Shown in pieces: positions 25,541-34,107 of a DNA stretch of 64,000 bases. Where the stretch lies: the NCBI RefSeq assembly GCF_024509525.1, contig NZ_JAMWEM010000003.1, positions 124,001 to 188,000 on the forward strand, read 5' to 3'. A program made the translations under genes and the position numbers. Within the stretch, counting starts at the first letter, position 1. Each line of letters opens with the position of its first letter. The DNA comes from Streptococcus suis (GTDB lineage Bacteria > Bacillota > Bacilli > Lactobacillales > Streptococcaceae). Below the pieces are notes generated by a model. The model saw nothing but the letters and a program-made list of their open reading frames with translations, did no database searches and was not told where the DNA came from.

Positions 25541-26317
25541 ATGACAGATTATATAAACTACAATCAAGAACGTTGGAATCGGGTTTCAAGTAGACAGGGA
25601 AATGCCTATACAGTTCCGCTCAGTCATGAGGAATTCCTTGTTGCCAAAGATAAGCCCTTATCCGTTTCTTTGACGGTTGGAAAGACAGTGCCGCTTGACT
25701 GGTTTGAAAAAGCCCAAGGTATGAAATTGCTGGGTCTGGCTTGCGGTGGCGGGCAACAGGGACCAATCTTTGCGGCTCACGGTTACCAAACGACCATCAT
25801 GGATTTTTCCAAGGAACAGTTGGAAAAGGATAGGCTGGTTGCGGAGCGAGAAAATCTGGATTTGCAAACGGTCCAGGCAGATATGACACAGCCTTTTCCC
25901 TTTGAAGACGAGACTTTTGACATCATTTTTTGCCCTGTTTCAAATGTTTATATCGAGGATTTGACCAATATGTGGCAGGAGTCTTATCGGGTTTTGAAAA
26001 AAGGTGGTCTGCTCATGGTCGGTTATATGAACCCTTGGATTTATATCTTTGACGGGGATGATGTTTGGGACCGTCCAGACAAGACCTTGATACCCAAGTA
26101 CAGCCTACCTTTCAACGCACGACAATTAGAAGAAGCAGGACAACTTACGATTGACCCGGAATATGGCTATGAATTTAGCCACACCTTAGAAGAACAGATT
26201 GCTGGACAATTACGAGCTGGTTTTGCCATGATTGATTTATATGAATCCAAAGACAGTCGCAATCGCCTGTCCCAATTTGGCCCAGATTACATAGCGAATT
26301 TATCGATAAAGTGGTAG
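25541..26317 (+). CDS. Class I SAM-dependent methyltransferase
   Basis: A 258-residue protein with a Rossmann-type SAM fold: motif I is variant (LLGLACGGGQQGPIFA), motif II is TTIMDFSKEQLEKDR, and a later strand is FDIIFCPVSNVYIED followed by LKKGGLLMVGY. It belongs to the UbiE/methyltransferase-11 group; the substrate cannot be read from sequence. It has a GAGGAAAG site upstream and ends before a terminator shared with the convergent HTH gene. Confidence 0.8.
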   Translation: MTDYINYNQERWNRVSSRQGNAYTVPLSHEEFLVAKDKPLSVSLTVGKTVPLDWFEKAQGMKLLGLACGGGQQGPIFAAHGYQTTIMDFSKEQLEKDRLVAERENLDLQTVQADMTQPFPFEDETFDIIFCPVSNVYIEDLTNMWQESYRVLKKGGLLMVGYMNPWIYIFDGDDVWDRPDKTLIPKYSLPFNARQLEEAGQLTIDPEYGYEFSHTLEEQIAGQLRAGFAMIDLYESKDSRNRLSQFGPDYIANLSIKW

Positions 26318-26344
26318 GCAAATGATTCTGATAGAAAGTATTTT

Positions 26345-26381
26345 AACAGGACTAGTTGGATAGGTACTAGTCCTGTTTTTG
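26345..26381. terminator. Bidirectional terminator
   Basis: AACAGGACTAGT and ACTAGTCCTGTT form a 12-bp perfect stem followed by T5. The stop of the convergent HTH gene (26367) lies inside it. Confidence 0.85.
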
Positions 26382-26834
26382 AGCTATTGTCAATGGATGA
26401 GAAGAGCTTACTTTGATAATGATATTAGATAGGTGTTCAATTTCTTTGCTATACGAAATATCAAATAATTGATATTCTGTTTCAATGTTGCCTAACTTAT
26501 GGCCATTCATTAAGCAAGCAAAGAGAAGACTTTTCAATATTTTTTTTATTTCTTCATCGGTACCTAAAAGTAATTCCAAGCGACTGGAAAAACGACATTT
26601 TGTGAATATATCAACCTCGCTGTTGGAAAGAAAGTTACGCTCTTTTGGCTTTTTACCATTTTCTATATTAGACAAGCGTTCTCTTGTTAAGTATGTGCTT
26701 TTTTCATTTTTCGAGTCAGCCGAGTAATCTAAATTTATTCTTGTAACATATCCATCTTGAGTAACACCCCAATTTTCTCTATCATTTTTGATGCGCTTAC
26801 CGATTTCATTATAAATATACTCTTTAAAATCCAT
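26367..26834 (-). CDS. Hypothetical protein with a split XRE-like helix-turn-helix
   Basis: A 155-residue protein of unknown function. The start resembles an XRE regulator (IGKRIKNDRENWGVTQ), and the recognition-helix-like part TRERLSNIENGKKPKERN comes about 20 residues later than usual, with a polar insert (YSADSKNEKS) between. The C-terminal 80 residues show no known domain. It is AT-rich compared with core genes nearby and lies in an accessory island with the DUF5648 protein and a recombinase remnant. A DNA-binding role is plausible but unproven. Confidence 0.5.
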   Translation of the reverse strand: MDFKEYIYNEIGKRIKNDRENWGVTQDGYVTRINLDYSADSKNEKSTYLTRERLSNIENGKKPKERNFLSNSEVDIFTKCRFSSRLELLLGTDEEIKKILKSLLFACLMNGHKLGNIETEYQLFDISYSKEIEHLSNIIIKVSSSHPLTIAQKQD

Positions 26835-26883
26835 ATCTTACCTTTCTAAAAAAACTCCTCGTAGTGAGAAGTTCATTCTGTTA

Positions 26884-27702
26884 TTAGGGTTGGCTATACC
26901 AAGCAATTCCTTCCTGTTTCCATCCTCGTCCTGCTAGGACGGAGTATTCGTTGCGGTCTTTGGTGTAAAGATGTTTCTTCAAGCCTGTATGGTACATACG
27001 GTAAACTGGAACCGTTCCGTATGAGCGATAAGCTACACCTTTTTGTTTCCAACCTCGTCCCGCTAACACACGGTATTCGTTGGTATCCTTGGTGTAGAGA
27101 TGAACCTTTAGAGCAGGATGATATAGTCGATAAACACTTTCGCCTTGTTGGCGCTCAGAGTTCCAAGAAATACCCTCATATTTCCATCCCCTACTTTGTA
27201 GGACTGTAGCTTCATTGGTATCAGTAGTATAAAGGTGGACTTGCAAACCTGCATGATAAAGGCGGTAAACTTTGAGTTGACTAGTTTTATCTTGTGGCGG
27301 AATAGGTGTCGGAGCCGGTTGAGGAGAGGATTGCCAAGATGCTGCAGCAGCAATATCAGCTTTTGACATTAGAGACGACACTTTATTGTAACCTTGATTA
27401 AACTCAGTCTCGTCAAAGAAACCGTCAACATAACCCTCAATAATATATCCTTTCGATTCGTTGAATATCTCGACCGGATAGATACCGAATCGTCCAGAAA
27501 ATCCTAAATACATGTCATTCGAATCTGTAAAAGCTTTGGCAGCGTCAAATGTCGCAAATGCATCAGAGACGTATTCGACTTTGTCAGTTCGTTTAGTAAC
27601 AGTTGCAGCTTCAGCTGTCAAAGACGTTGAAACTGCTGAAAGACCGAGTGCTGAGATTGCAAGAGCTGAAGCTGCGAAAAGTTTGATAGATTTGTTAGTC
27701 AT
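26884..27702 (-). CDS. Secreted protein with three DUF5648-like repeats
   Basis: A 272-residue exported protein. A signal peptide (about residues 1-32, ending LTAEAA) is followed by a unique region of about 100 residues, a Pro-rich linker (PQPAPTPIPP), and three repeats of about 43 residues with the pattern YRLYHxGLxxHLYTTDxNE and RGWxxEGxxW. The same triplet ends the M26 metalloprotease at 44.6-48.4 kb. No sorting signal or lipobox is seen, so the repeats themselves may hold the protein at the cell surface or bind carbohydrate. AGGAGGG lies upstream of the ATG. Confidence 0.75.
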   Translation of the reverse strand: MTNKSIKLFAASALAISALGLSAVSTSLTAEAATVTKRTDKVEYVSDAFATFDAAKAFTDSNDMYLGFSGRFGIYPVEIFNESKGYIIEGYVDGFFDETEFNQGYNKVSSLMSKADIAAAASWQSSPQPAPTPIPPQDKTSQLKVYRLYHAGLQVHLYTTDTNEATVLQSRGWKYEGISWNSERQQGESVYRLYHPALKVHLYTKDTNEYRVLAGRGWKQKGVAYRSYGTVPVYRMYHTGLKKHLYTKDRNEYSVLAGRGWKQEGIAWYSQP

Positions 27703-27746
27703 TGAATGACCCTCCTAGATAATTTAAACAGAAATAGACTTGACTT

Positions 27747-27772
27747 GTCCCAAAAAGCAGACTATTTGGGAC
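27747..27772. promoter_or_regulatory. Hairpin upstream of the DUF5648 gene
   Basis: GTCCCAAA and TTTGGGAC pair around a 10-base loop, 45 bp upstream of the gene start on the minus strand. This could be a 5'-UTR structure or the end of the recombinase transcript. Confidence 0.4.
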
Positions 27773-27886
27773 GGTTTTGATAAAATATACTTGTTGACAG
27801 AAAAGCTTACTCTTATACTGTTTTTAGATTTTTCTTGAAGTTATCTGCTTTAAAAATAACAGAGGTAGATGGTGTCTAAAAACTCC

Positions 27887-28481
27887 TACTCTTTTGGACA
27901 ATAATTTTCATCTTTTAGCCAATTATGAAAGGTGCTCTTGGGAACATTTAATACTTTTGCTCCCTCTCGAACACTTATTTCTCCATTTTGATAGGCTTGA
28001 GCGATGTCGTCAAACAGACAAGGTTTCGCTAATTTCGGTCTTCCAAACTTTTCATATCCTCCGCGATTCCTTCTTTTTGTCTTTGTTGAATTTGCTCCCG
28101 TTCAATCTGTGATACATAGGAAAGAATTTGGAGGACAAGGTCTGAGATTAGTTTTCCTGTGACATTTTCGATTCCGTTTCGAGTATTTAGGAGTGGAAAA
28201 TCTAGCACATAGATATCGACTTGTTTCTTTTTGACCAATAATCTCCATTGTTCTATGATTTCATCGTAATTTCTTCCTAGTCTGTCAATGGATTTTATGA
28301 CAAGTTCATCACCAGTTCGAAGTTTTCTTAACAATCGCTTATAATTCCTTCTATCGAAATCTTTGCCAGAAGCTTTATCAATAAAAATATTGCTTGTGGC
28401 AATCTCTTCTTGCAAAATTGCTGTCATTTGTCTGTCAATGTGTTGCTCCTTTGTGGAGACTCTGATATAACCATAACGCAT
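27887..28481 (-). pseudogene. Serine recombinase (resolvase family), frameshifted
   Basis: The start MRYGYIRVSTKEQHIDRQ contains the catalytic Ser of the resolvase domain, and RLGRNYDEII and ISYVSQIEREQIQQRQKEG-type helices follow. The open frame ends at 28029. The C-terminal HTH (GGYEKFGRPKLAKP ... SVREGAKVLNVPKSTFHNWL) continues in another frame to 27887. The total is 595 bp, that is 198 codons plus one base, so a single-base indel near 28060 separates the catalytic and DNA-binding halves. Length fits small Tn3-type resolvases/invertases. Reading through the indel would be needed for activity. Confidence 0.8.
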
Positions 28482-28737
28482 AAATTTCCTCCTGGATAAA
28501 TAAAACTATTATCCCAAGAGAATCGACAAAAAAGAAGAGCCGAATCAGCTCTTCTAAATCATTCAATTTTAGCTATCAATCATTCAGTATTTTGGTTCAA
28601 ATTGGTTCAACTGATATGGAGAGTTATCCATTTTAGCCAATATTTATACATGTTTATAAGTAATTATTCTGCATTTTCCTACATAGTTACGGATAAGGTT
28701 GCATAAAATATCAGTGTATATTTCTCAAAACGTTAAA
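28482..28737. other. AT-rich region upstream of the recombinase, possible res site
   Basis: No coding region is seen. There is a hairpin GAAGAGC/GCTCTTC (28534-28554) with a T run on the minus strand. Beyond it is AT-rich DNA with a partial dyad TTATACATGTTTATAA near 28645 and two close copies of AATTGGTTCAA/TTGGTTCAA near 28600. Resolvase binding sites usually lie directly upstream of the gene and consist of such 12-bp dyads, but no triplet of subsites can be made out. Confidence 0.3.
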
Positions 28738-29045
28738 CAAAAACTTTGAAACGTTCGCATTTTTGCCCAGCCTCTTCGCCTTGCCTGATTTTGCAAAAGC
28801 GACTTGCTCCGCAAGTTTTATCTTTCACCTTGCACAGTTTATTAACTGTGCAAGCAATCTGGGGGATACGAATAGTCCGGTGGACTATTCGTACCTGAGT
28901 CTGAAAACAAAAAGCGAAGTACATCAGCTGGTCACCTAGAAACAAGAAAGCTTTGAGGTATGCCTGTAGCTGTTGACGCGAACCTTGTTCGCTGAATTTC
29001 CAACCTCCAACTATCTGGGAGATAGTTGGTTCTAGTACTAAAAGT
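28738..29045. repeat. Dispersed palindrome-chain repeat, copy 2
   Basis: About 300 bp of non-coding DNA built from palindromes: ACTTGC-TCC-GCAAGT, TGCACAGTT/AACTGTGCA, ACGAATAGTC/GACTATTCGT, GCGAAC-CTT-GTTCGC and CCAACTATCT-GGG-AGATAGTTGG. Loop types (GGG, three-base AT-rich) match copies at 5.3 and 32.4 kb while stems differ. Confidence 0.65.
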
Positions 29046-29125
29046 AAACTAAAAGACAATGTCTAGCGAGTTTGTCGATAAAATTCTAGAAAAGGAAATC
29101 GATTAGACTCTCTAAAAATGGAAAA

Positions 29126-29170
29126 AAACAGATAAAATCAAGTTGCTGGGAACGTTGATTTTATCCGTTT
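29126..29170 (-). terminator. Terminator of the TVP38-family gene
   Basis: AAACGGATAAAATCAA and TTGATTTTATCTGTTT (minus strand) form a long hairpin followed by T residues, 26 bp after the gene's stop. Confidence 0.8.
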
Positions 29171-29195
29171 TCTAATGTAAACTACATCAATAGTA

Positions 29196-29789
29196 TTATT
29201 TTAATAAATGTTGTAACCATTGACTGCCATAAATCCAAAAGAAGCTATAGGCAACAATGGAGAGAGGTCGACAGAGCAGGGTGATAGTGATGAATTTTCG
29301 ATAGCTCATACTAGTCAAGCCTGTAATCATCACAACGATATCTGCTGGAGAGATGGGCGATAGCATACATATAATGAAGAAAATTTCGTAGCCACGTTTA
29401 TTGTCAATCTTGCTTTCGTATTTGTAGAAGGTCTCCTCGCTCATAAAGAGTAGACAGAATTTTTTACCATAACGACGAGATAGCCAGAAAAGGATGATGC
29501 TTCCAATGGAAATTCCGATATAGTTTAAGAAAAATCCCCACCAAAAGTTAAATACAAGAAAGCCGACGACCGTTGTAACTCCTCCAGGAATGATTGGAAA
29601 AACTACCTGGACAATTTGAATAAGGAGAAAGGTCAGGTTTCCAAAAGCACCGTGGCTTTTGATTAAATCTGTGAGGACATTTTGATCGTTCAAAATCCCA
29701 ATTCGATAGAGCCAAATAAGAAAAAATCCAGTTGCGATTAGGGTAACGATACTTAATACTCGAATTGTTTGTTGCCAAAATTTATACAT
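29196..29789 (-). CDS. TVP38/TMEM64-family (VTT domain) membrane protein
   Basis: A 197-residue integral membrane protein with about five hydrophobic segments. It contains the VTT/SNARE-associated signature region, here FPIIPGGVTTVVGFLVF and later LSPISPADIVVMITGLTSM. Bacterial members (YdjX/YdjZ, DedA relatives) are linked to lipid transport across the membrane, but the substrate here is unknown. It is transcribed alone, away from the tmRNA gene. Confidence 0.8.
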   Translation of the reverse strand: MYKFWQQTIRVLSIVTLIATGFFLIWLYRIGILNDQNVLTDLIKSHGAFGNLTFLLIQIVQVVFPIIPGGVTTVVGFLVFNFWWGFFLNYIGISIGSIILFWLSRRYGKKFCLLFMSEETFYKYESKIDNKRGYEIFFIICMLSPISPADIVVMITGLTSMSYRKFITITLLCRPLSIVAYSFFWIYGSQWLQHLLK

Positions 29790-29865
29790 ACTTTTATTCT
29801 ACCATAAATTAATTTTTGGTAAATTAATTTTTTTTTGAAATCGTAAAGAAATTATGAAAATAGTT

Positions 29866-29894
29866 TTGCTATTTGGTTCAAAATCTGTTATAAT
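29866..29894 (+). promoter_or_regulatory. ssrA promoter
   Basis: TTGCTA (29866-29871), a 17-bp spacer, and TATAAT (29889-29894), about 20 bp before the mature tmRNA 5' end. Confidence 0.7.
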
Positions 29895-29914
29895 AAGTTT
29901 CGTATCAAACCTAC

Positions 29915-30259
29915 GGGGTTGTTACGGATTCGACAGGCATTATGAGGCTTGTTCTGCAACCCATCGGCAGATGTAAAAATGCCAGTTAAATATAACTGCA
30001 AAAAATACAAACACTTACGCATTAGCAGCTTAATAACCTGCCTGCGTGACCAGTCGCGAATTGCTTGTGTTTGCTGATTGGTCTTAAAATAACAAGCTAC
30101 GTTGGGATTGAGTCAGGCTGTCCCAAAAGAGATGAACTGACTCGCTTGTGCTAGGTTTGAGTTATGTATCGAGCCCAAGTTAAAGCAAGACATAACCTAT
30201 GGTTGTAGACGAATAAGTTAGCAGGTGTTTGGACGTGGGTTCGACTCCCACCAGCTCCA
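29915..30259 (+). ncRNA. ssrA: tmRNA (SsrA)
   Basis: The 5' GGGGTTGTTACGGATTCGAC pairs with the 3' ...AGCTCCA to form the tRNA-like acceptor, and the T-arm GTGGGTTCGACTCCCAC precedes the end. The resume codon GCA at 29998 starts the tag AKNTNTYALAA, which ends with TAA at 30031-30033. The RNA rescues stalled ribosomes and tags incomplete proteins for proteolysis. It is the standard one-piece form of about 345 nt. Confidence 0.97.
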
Positions 30260-30264
30260 TATAT

Positions 30265-30352
30265 GGAAGATTACTCAAGAGGCTTAAGAGGCCGTGTTGG
30301 AAACGCGGTAGGCGTGTAACAGCGTGCGTGGGTTCGAATCCCATGTCTTCCG
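30265..30352 (+). tRNA. tRNA-Ser (anticodon GGA)
   Basis: A class II tRNA of 88 nt with a long variable arm. The acceptor GGAAGAT pairs with GTCTTCC, the anticodon loop TTGGAAA between CCGTG and CGCGG gives anticodon GGA (Ser, UCC/UCU), and the T-arm is GTGGGTTCGAATCCCAT. CCA is not encoded. It begins five bases after tmRNA, so both are likely cut from one precursor. Confidence 0.95.
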
Positions 30353-30360
30353 TACATTTT

Positions 30361-30391
30361 AAAGAACGATTTTAAAGTCGTTCTTTTTTTG
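30361..30391 (+). terminator. Terminator of the ssrA-tRNA-Ser unit
   Basis: AAAGAACGA and TCGTTCTTT form a stem followed by a T run. Confidence 0.9.
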
Positions 30392-30462
30392 TACAGAAAG
30401 TAAAAAAAGAGCTTGTGTGGTATAATATTCAGAAATATAAAGTAAAAAGAAAGTAAGAATAT

Positions 30463-31089
30463 ATGGTCTTATCAAAAAAACGTGCTCGGAAGGTCATTGA
30501 GGAAATCATTGCCCTTTATCCAGATGCTAAACCAAGTCTAGACTTCCGCAATCATTTTGAACTATTGGTAGCTGTCATGCTATCTGCACAGACGACAGAT
30601 GCAGCGGTCAATAAGGTCACTCCAGCCCTCTTTGCAGCCTTTCCAACACCAGAAGCAATGGCAGCAGCAGAAGTCAAGGAGATTGAGTCGTACATCTCAC
30701 GCCTAGGCCTTTATCGCAATAAGGCCAAGTTTCTGAAGGAGTGTGCCCAGCAGTTGCTAGATCAGCATGGAGGGATTGTTCCCCAGACTCGTGAGGAATT
30801 GGAATCCTTGGCTGGTGTGGGGAGAAAGACTGCCAATGTGGTCATGAGTGTGGGCTTTGGTATTCCAGCCTTTGCCGTGGATACCCATGTCGGTCGTATC
30901 TGCAAGCACCATGACATCGTCAAAAAATCTGCTACACCTTTGGAAACAGAGAAGCGGGTCATGGAAGTCTTGCCGCCAGAACTCTGGTTGCCTGCTCATC
31001 AGGCTATGATTTATTTTGGTCGGGAAGTTTGCCACCCTAAGAATCCAGAGTGCGAAAAATTCCAACAATTGTACGATTTCAATGAATAA
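30463..31089 (+). CDS. nth: Endonuclease III (lacking a complete Fe-S cysteine set)
   Basis: A 208-residue DNA glycosylase/AP lyase of base excision repair, acting on oxidised pyrimidines. The helix-hairpin-helix reads LAGVGRKTANVVMS and contains the catalytic Lys; the catalytic Asp is in FAVDTHVGR. In most family members a C-x6-C-x2-C-x5-C loop binds a [4Fe-4S] cluster. Here only the first two cysteines remain (CHPKNPEC), and the following EKFQQLYDFNE lacks the other two. It starts at ATG 30463 after a TATAAT box (about 30422). It is a single gene between two terminators. Confidence 0.92.
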   Translation: MVLSKKRARKVIEEIIALYPDAKPSLDFRNHFELLVAVMLSAQTTDAAVNKVTPALFAAFPTPEAMAAAEVKEIESYISRLGLYRNKAKFLKECAQQLLDQHGGIVPQTREELESLAGVGRKTANVVMSVGFGIPAFAVDTHVGRICKHHDIVKKSATPLETEKRVMEVLPPELWLPAHQAMIYFGREVCHPKNPECEKFQQLYDFNE

Positions 31090-31107
31090 TTCATAAAAAT
31101 GTTATAA

Positions 31108-31134
31108 AAATCTTCATTTTTTGGAGATTTTTTT
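31108..31134 (+). terminator. Terminator of nth
   Basis: AAATCTTC and GGAGATTT pair around an ATTTTTT loop, followed by a T run. Confidence 0.75.
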
Positions 31135-31253
31135 GCGTTTATTTAGAAATTTTTCTGGCAAAATCAGAACGTTCTAGTTTTGTTTTTATTAAAATCTAGC
31201 AAAATCCAAATATTACGAAAGATAATTAGCTAATTAGAAACAAATACAATCGA

Positions 31254-31316
31254 TATACGAACGTTATTCTTGTAAACACCTCTAGTATTGACAAAAAACA
31301 AACGATGATCTATAAT
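31254..31316 (+). promoter_or_regulatory. guaC promoter with a possible PurR box
   Basis: A perfect consensus promoter: TTGACA (31288-31293), 17 bp, TATAAT (31311-31316). Twenty bases upstream, TACGAACGTTAT (31256-31267) resembles the CGAAC core of streptococcal/lactococcal PurR boxes. That assignment is tentative. The rest of 31135-31253 is AT-rich with nothing recognisable. Confidence 0.75.
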
Positions 31317-31399
31317 CATAACTGTTGTAAGTGAGAAGAGCGAACAAAGTTTTGTTTTCTCATCAAAAAATTATTCAAAAGCGAACAGAGGAGAAGCTC

Positions 31400-32383
31400 A
31401 TGTTTAATGAAACACCTGTATTTGATTATGAAGATATTCAGCTTATTCCGAACAAGTGTATCATCAATAGTCGTTCGGAGGCTGATACGACGGTTACTTT
31501 GGGCAAGTATAGCTTTAAGTTGCCGGTGGTACCTGCCAATATGCAGACTATTATCGATGAGGATGTAGCGGAGATGCTGGCTAAGGAAGGCTATTTCTAC
31601 ATCATGCATCGGTTTGATGAGGCTGGCCGTATTCCCTTTATCAAGCGGATGCACAATCAGGGGTTGATTGCCTCTATCTCGGTGGGAGTCAAGGATTATG
31701 AGTATGACTTTGTGACTAGTTTGAAGGCGGATGCTCCTGAATTTATCACCATTGATATTGCCCACGGTCATGCAGAGAGTGTGATTCAGATGATCCAGCA
31801 TATCAAGAAGGAGTTGCCTGAAACCTTTGTCATCGCGGGAAATGTGGGGACGCCTGAAGCTGTTCGTGAGTTGGAAAATGCAGGTGCGGATGCGACCAAG
31901 GTCGGCATTGGGCCAGGTAAGGTCTGCATTACCAAGGTGAAAACTGGTTTTGGTACTGGTGGTTGGCAGTTGGCTGCTCTTCGTTGGTGTTCAAAAGCAG
32001 CTCGTAAGCCAATTATTGCGGACGGTGGTATTCGTACCCACGGAGATATTGCCAAATCAATTCGCTTCGGTGCCAGCATGGTCATGATTGGCTCGCTCTT
32101 TGCAGGCCACATTGAAAGTCCAGGAAAGACAGTAGAAGTAGATGGCGAGCAATTCAAGGAATATTACGGCTCTGCGTCAGAGTACCAAAAGGGTGCTTAT
32201 AAAAACGTTGAAGGCAAGAAGATTTTGCTGCCAGCCAAGGGACACTTGAAGGATACCTTGGTGGAAATGCAACAAGACTTGCAGTCTTCCATTTCCTACG
32301 CTGGTGGTCGGGATATCGACAGCCTCAAGCACGTGGATTATGTTATCGTGAAAAACTCCATTTGGAATGGGGATTCGATTTAA
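31400..32383 (+). CDS. guaC: GMP reductase
   Basis: A 327-residue IMPDH/GMPR-family TIM-barrel enzyme that deaminates GMP reductively to IMP with NADPH and so links the guanine and adenine pools. Key parts are the catalytic-Cys loop [16 protein letters not shown], the phosphate-binding stretch [16 protein letters not shown], and an N-terminal [13 protein letters not shown]. The start [12 protein letters not shown] at 31400 was chosen for its AGGAGAAG site and fit to the family; an upstream in-frame ATG at 31331 lies in the leader just after the promoter. Confidence 0.95.
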   Translation: MFNETPVFDYEDIQLIPNKCIINSRSEADTTVTLGKYSFKLPVVPANMQTIIDEDVAEMLAKEGYFYIMHRFDEAGRIPFIKRMHNQGLIASISVGVKDYEYDFVTSLKADAPEFITIDIAHGHAESVIQMIQHIKKELPETFVIAGNVGTPEAVRELENAGADATKVGIGPGKVCITKVKTGFGTGGWQLAALRWCSKAARKPIIADGGIRTHGDIAKSIRFGASMVMIGSLFAGHIESPGKTVEVDGEQFKEYYGSASEYQKGAYKNVEGKKILLPAKGHLKDTLVEMQQDLQSSISYAGGRDIDSLKHVDYVIVKNSIWNGDSI

Positions 32384-32394
32384 GATAGAGAGAA

Positions 32395-32700
32395 AAGGGC
32401 TGGGTGGTAAGCGATTCGCTCGCTTCTCAGAGTTCGGGGGCAACATCTCAGCGCAGTGGTTGATTGCTCCAACAATCTAGGAGATTGTTGGAGGTGGGCA
32501 ATGAAACAAACGAAGTTTGTGTCACATCGGTCTTGTGGAACGCATTTGTTTGTTTTTTAAACTCCAAATCTATCTAAATTAATGTAACAAACAGAGTTTG
32601 CTTCATTTCCGCCCTCCAAAGGTTCACTGAACCTTTGGAGCTATGCAGGGAGTGACGACGAACTCTTTTATTTTTGTCGAGTTCTGTCCCGCTCCCATTT
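32395..32700. repeat. Dispersed palindrome-chain repeat, copy 3
   Basis: Non-coding, about 305 bp. It shares with copy 1 the conserved CTTCTCAGAGTTCG ... CAACATCTCAGCGCAGT module (32430 on). It then has palindromes CTCCAACAATCT-AGG-AGATTGTTGGAG, ACAAAC-GAA-GTTTGT, AAAC-AGA-GTTT and CCAAAGGTTCA/TGAACCTTTGG, and ends with GACGAACTCTTTTATT/TTGTCGAGTTC before GTCCCGCTCCC. Confidence 0.75.
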
Positions 32701-32754
32701 GCACAAGTTTGTTAGTCCTGTTACAATAGAGGTAAGAACTATAAAGGACGATGT

Positions 32755-34107
32755 ATGTATTCAACACAGACTATTCGAGATAAGTTTTACTTATTTTTGA
32801 AAATCTTTCTCCCGATTTTGATTTATCAATTTGCCAATTATTCTGCCTCCTTCATCGACACCATGATGACAGGTCGCTACAGTACGGTTGACTTGGCAGG
32901 TGTTTCTATGGCGACAAGCCTCTGGAATCCCCTGTTTTCCTTCCTGACCGGTATTGTGTCGGCTATGGTGCCCATTATTGGACAGCATCTCGGTCGTGGA
33001 GAGAAGGAGAAGATTCGGCAGGAGTTTCACCAGTTCGTCTATCTGGCCTTGTTTTTGGCGACAGGACTCTTTCTGGTCCTCCTTTTCGGTGCTATTCCGC
33101 TCCTATCCCAGCTTCAGCTGGACCAAGAAGTCTTCACCGTCGCCCGTTCCTATCTCTACTTCCTCTCTCTGGGTATTCCGCCCTTGCTCCTCTTCAGCGT
33201 TTGTCGCTCCTTTTTCGACGCCCTGGGCTTGACCCGACTGTCCATGTACCTCATGCTCCTCTTGGTGCCCTTTAACAGCCTCTTTAACTATCTCTTGATT
33301 TATGGAAAATGGGGCCTGCCGGCCCTAGGCGGAGCAGGAGCAGGTCTTGGAACCGCTCTAGCTTACTGGGCTGTACTTGGAGTCGTGCTAATGGTCATGG
33401 GCAAGAATAAGACCATTACAGACTATCAGGTCTGGCGGTGGAGTGCACTGGATGCCAGACTGCTTTGGTCTGGTTTGCGTTTGGGCTTGCCAATTGGCCT
33501 GCAGGTCTTTGCAGAAGTAGCGATTTTTGCAGTTGTCGGGCTTTACATGTCCAAGTTTTCTGCCTTGACTATTGCGGCTCATCAAGCAGCTATGAACTTT
33601 GCGACCTTACTCTACGCCTTTCCAGTCAGTGTTTCCATGGCCTTGCCAATTGTAATTTCTTATGAGATAGGGGCCAAGCAACCCAAGGCAGTTGCTCAAT
33701 ATGCCATCATTGGTCGCTTAACAGCCGTTGCCTTTGCAGGCTTGACCTTATCTTTTCTCTATTTCTTCCGTCTGCCTGTGGCCAGTTTGTATGGACATGA
33801 TGTGGACTTTATCCAGCAGACAGCGGACTTTCTGGTCTTTGCCCTCTTTTTCCAGCTGGCAGATGCCTTTACAGCACCTATTCAGGGAATATTACGAGGC
33901 TACAAGGACACGACTGTTCCCTTTGTCTTGGGCTTGGTGGCTTATTGGTCCATGACGTTTCCAGTAGCATTTGTCTTAGAAACTTGGACGAACTTGGGAC
34001 CTAAGGCTTATTGGGTGGGCTTGATTACAGGTATCTTTGTCTGTGGTCTCATGCTTAACTGGAGATTGCGTGTTATTGCTAAAAGGAGTTTGACGGATGA
34101 GATATAA
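32755..34107 (+). CDS. MATE-family multidrug/cation exporter
   Basis: A 450-residue integral membrane protein with twelve predicted hydrophobic segments in two similar halves, the MATE plan (for example FIDTMMTGRYSTVDLAGVSM in the first half and AHQAAMNFATLLYAFPVSVS in the second). Members export drugs or metabolites by Na+ or H+ antiport; the substrate is not inferable. A GGACGATG-type ribosome site precedes ATG 32755. It overlaps the next small gene by 11 bp. Confidence 0.88.
   Translation: MYSTQTIRDKFYLFLKIFLPILIYQFANYSASFIDTMMTGRYSTVDLAGVSMATSLWNPLFSFLTGIVSAMVPIIGQHLGRGEKEKIRQEFHQFVYLALFLATGLFLVLLFGAIPLLSQLQLDQEVFTVARSYLYFLSLGIPPLLLFSVCRSFFDALGLTRLSMYLMLLLVPFNSLFNYLLIYGKWGLPALGGAGAGLGTALAYWAVLGVVLMVMGKNKTITDYQVWRWSALDARLLWSGLRLGLPIGLQVFAEVAIFAVVGLYMSKFSALTIAAHQAAMNFATLLYAFPVSVSMALPIVISYEIGAKQPKAVAQYAIIGRLTAVAFAGLTLSFLYFFRLPVASLYGHDVDFIQQTADFLVFALFFQLADAFTAPIQGILRGYKDTTVPFVLGLVAYWSMTFPVAFVLETWTNLGPKAYWVGLITGIFVCGLMLNWRLRVIAKRSLTDEI

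Noticed and set aside
28733-29059. 108-codon minus-strand frame in the repeat region
   Set aside because: It is made of palindromic repeat modules with no protein family resemblance and no ribosome site.
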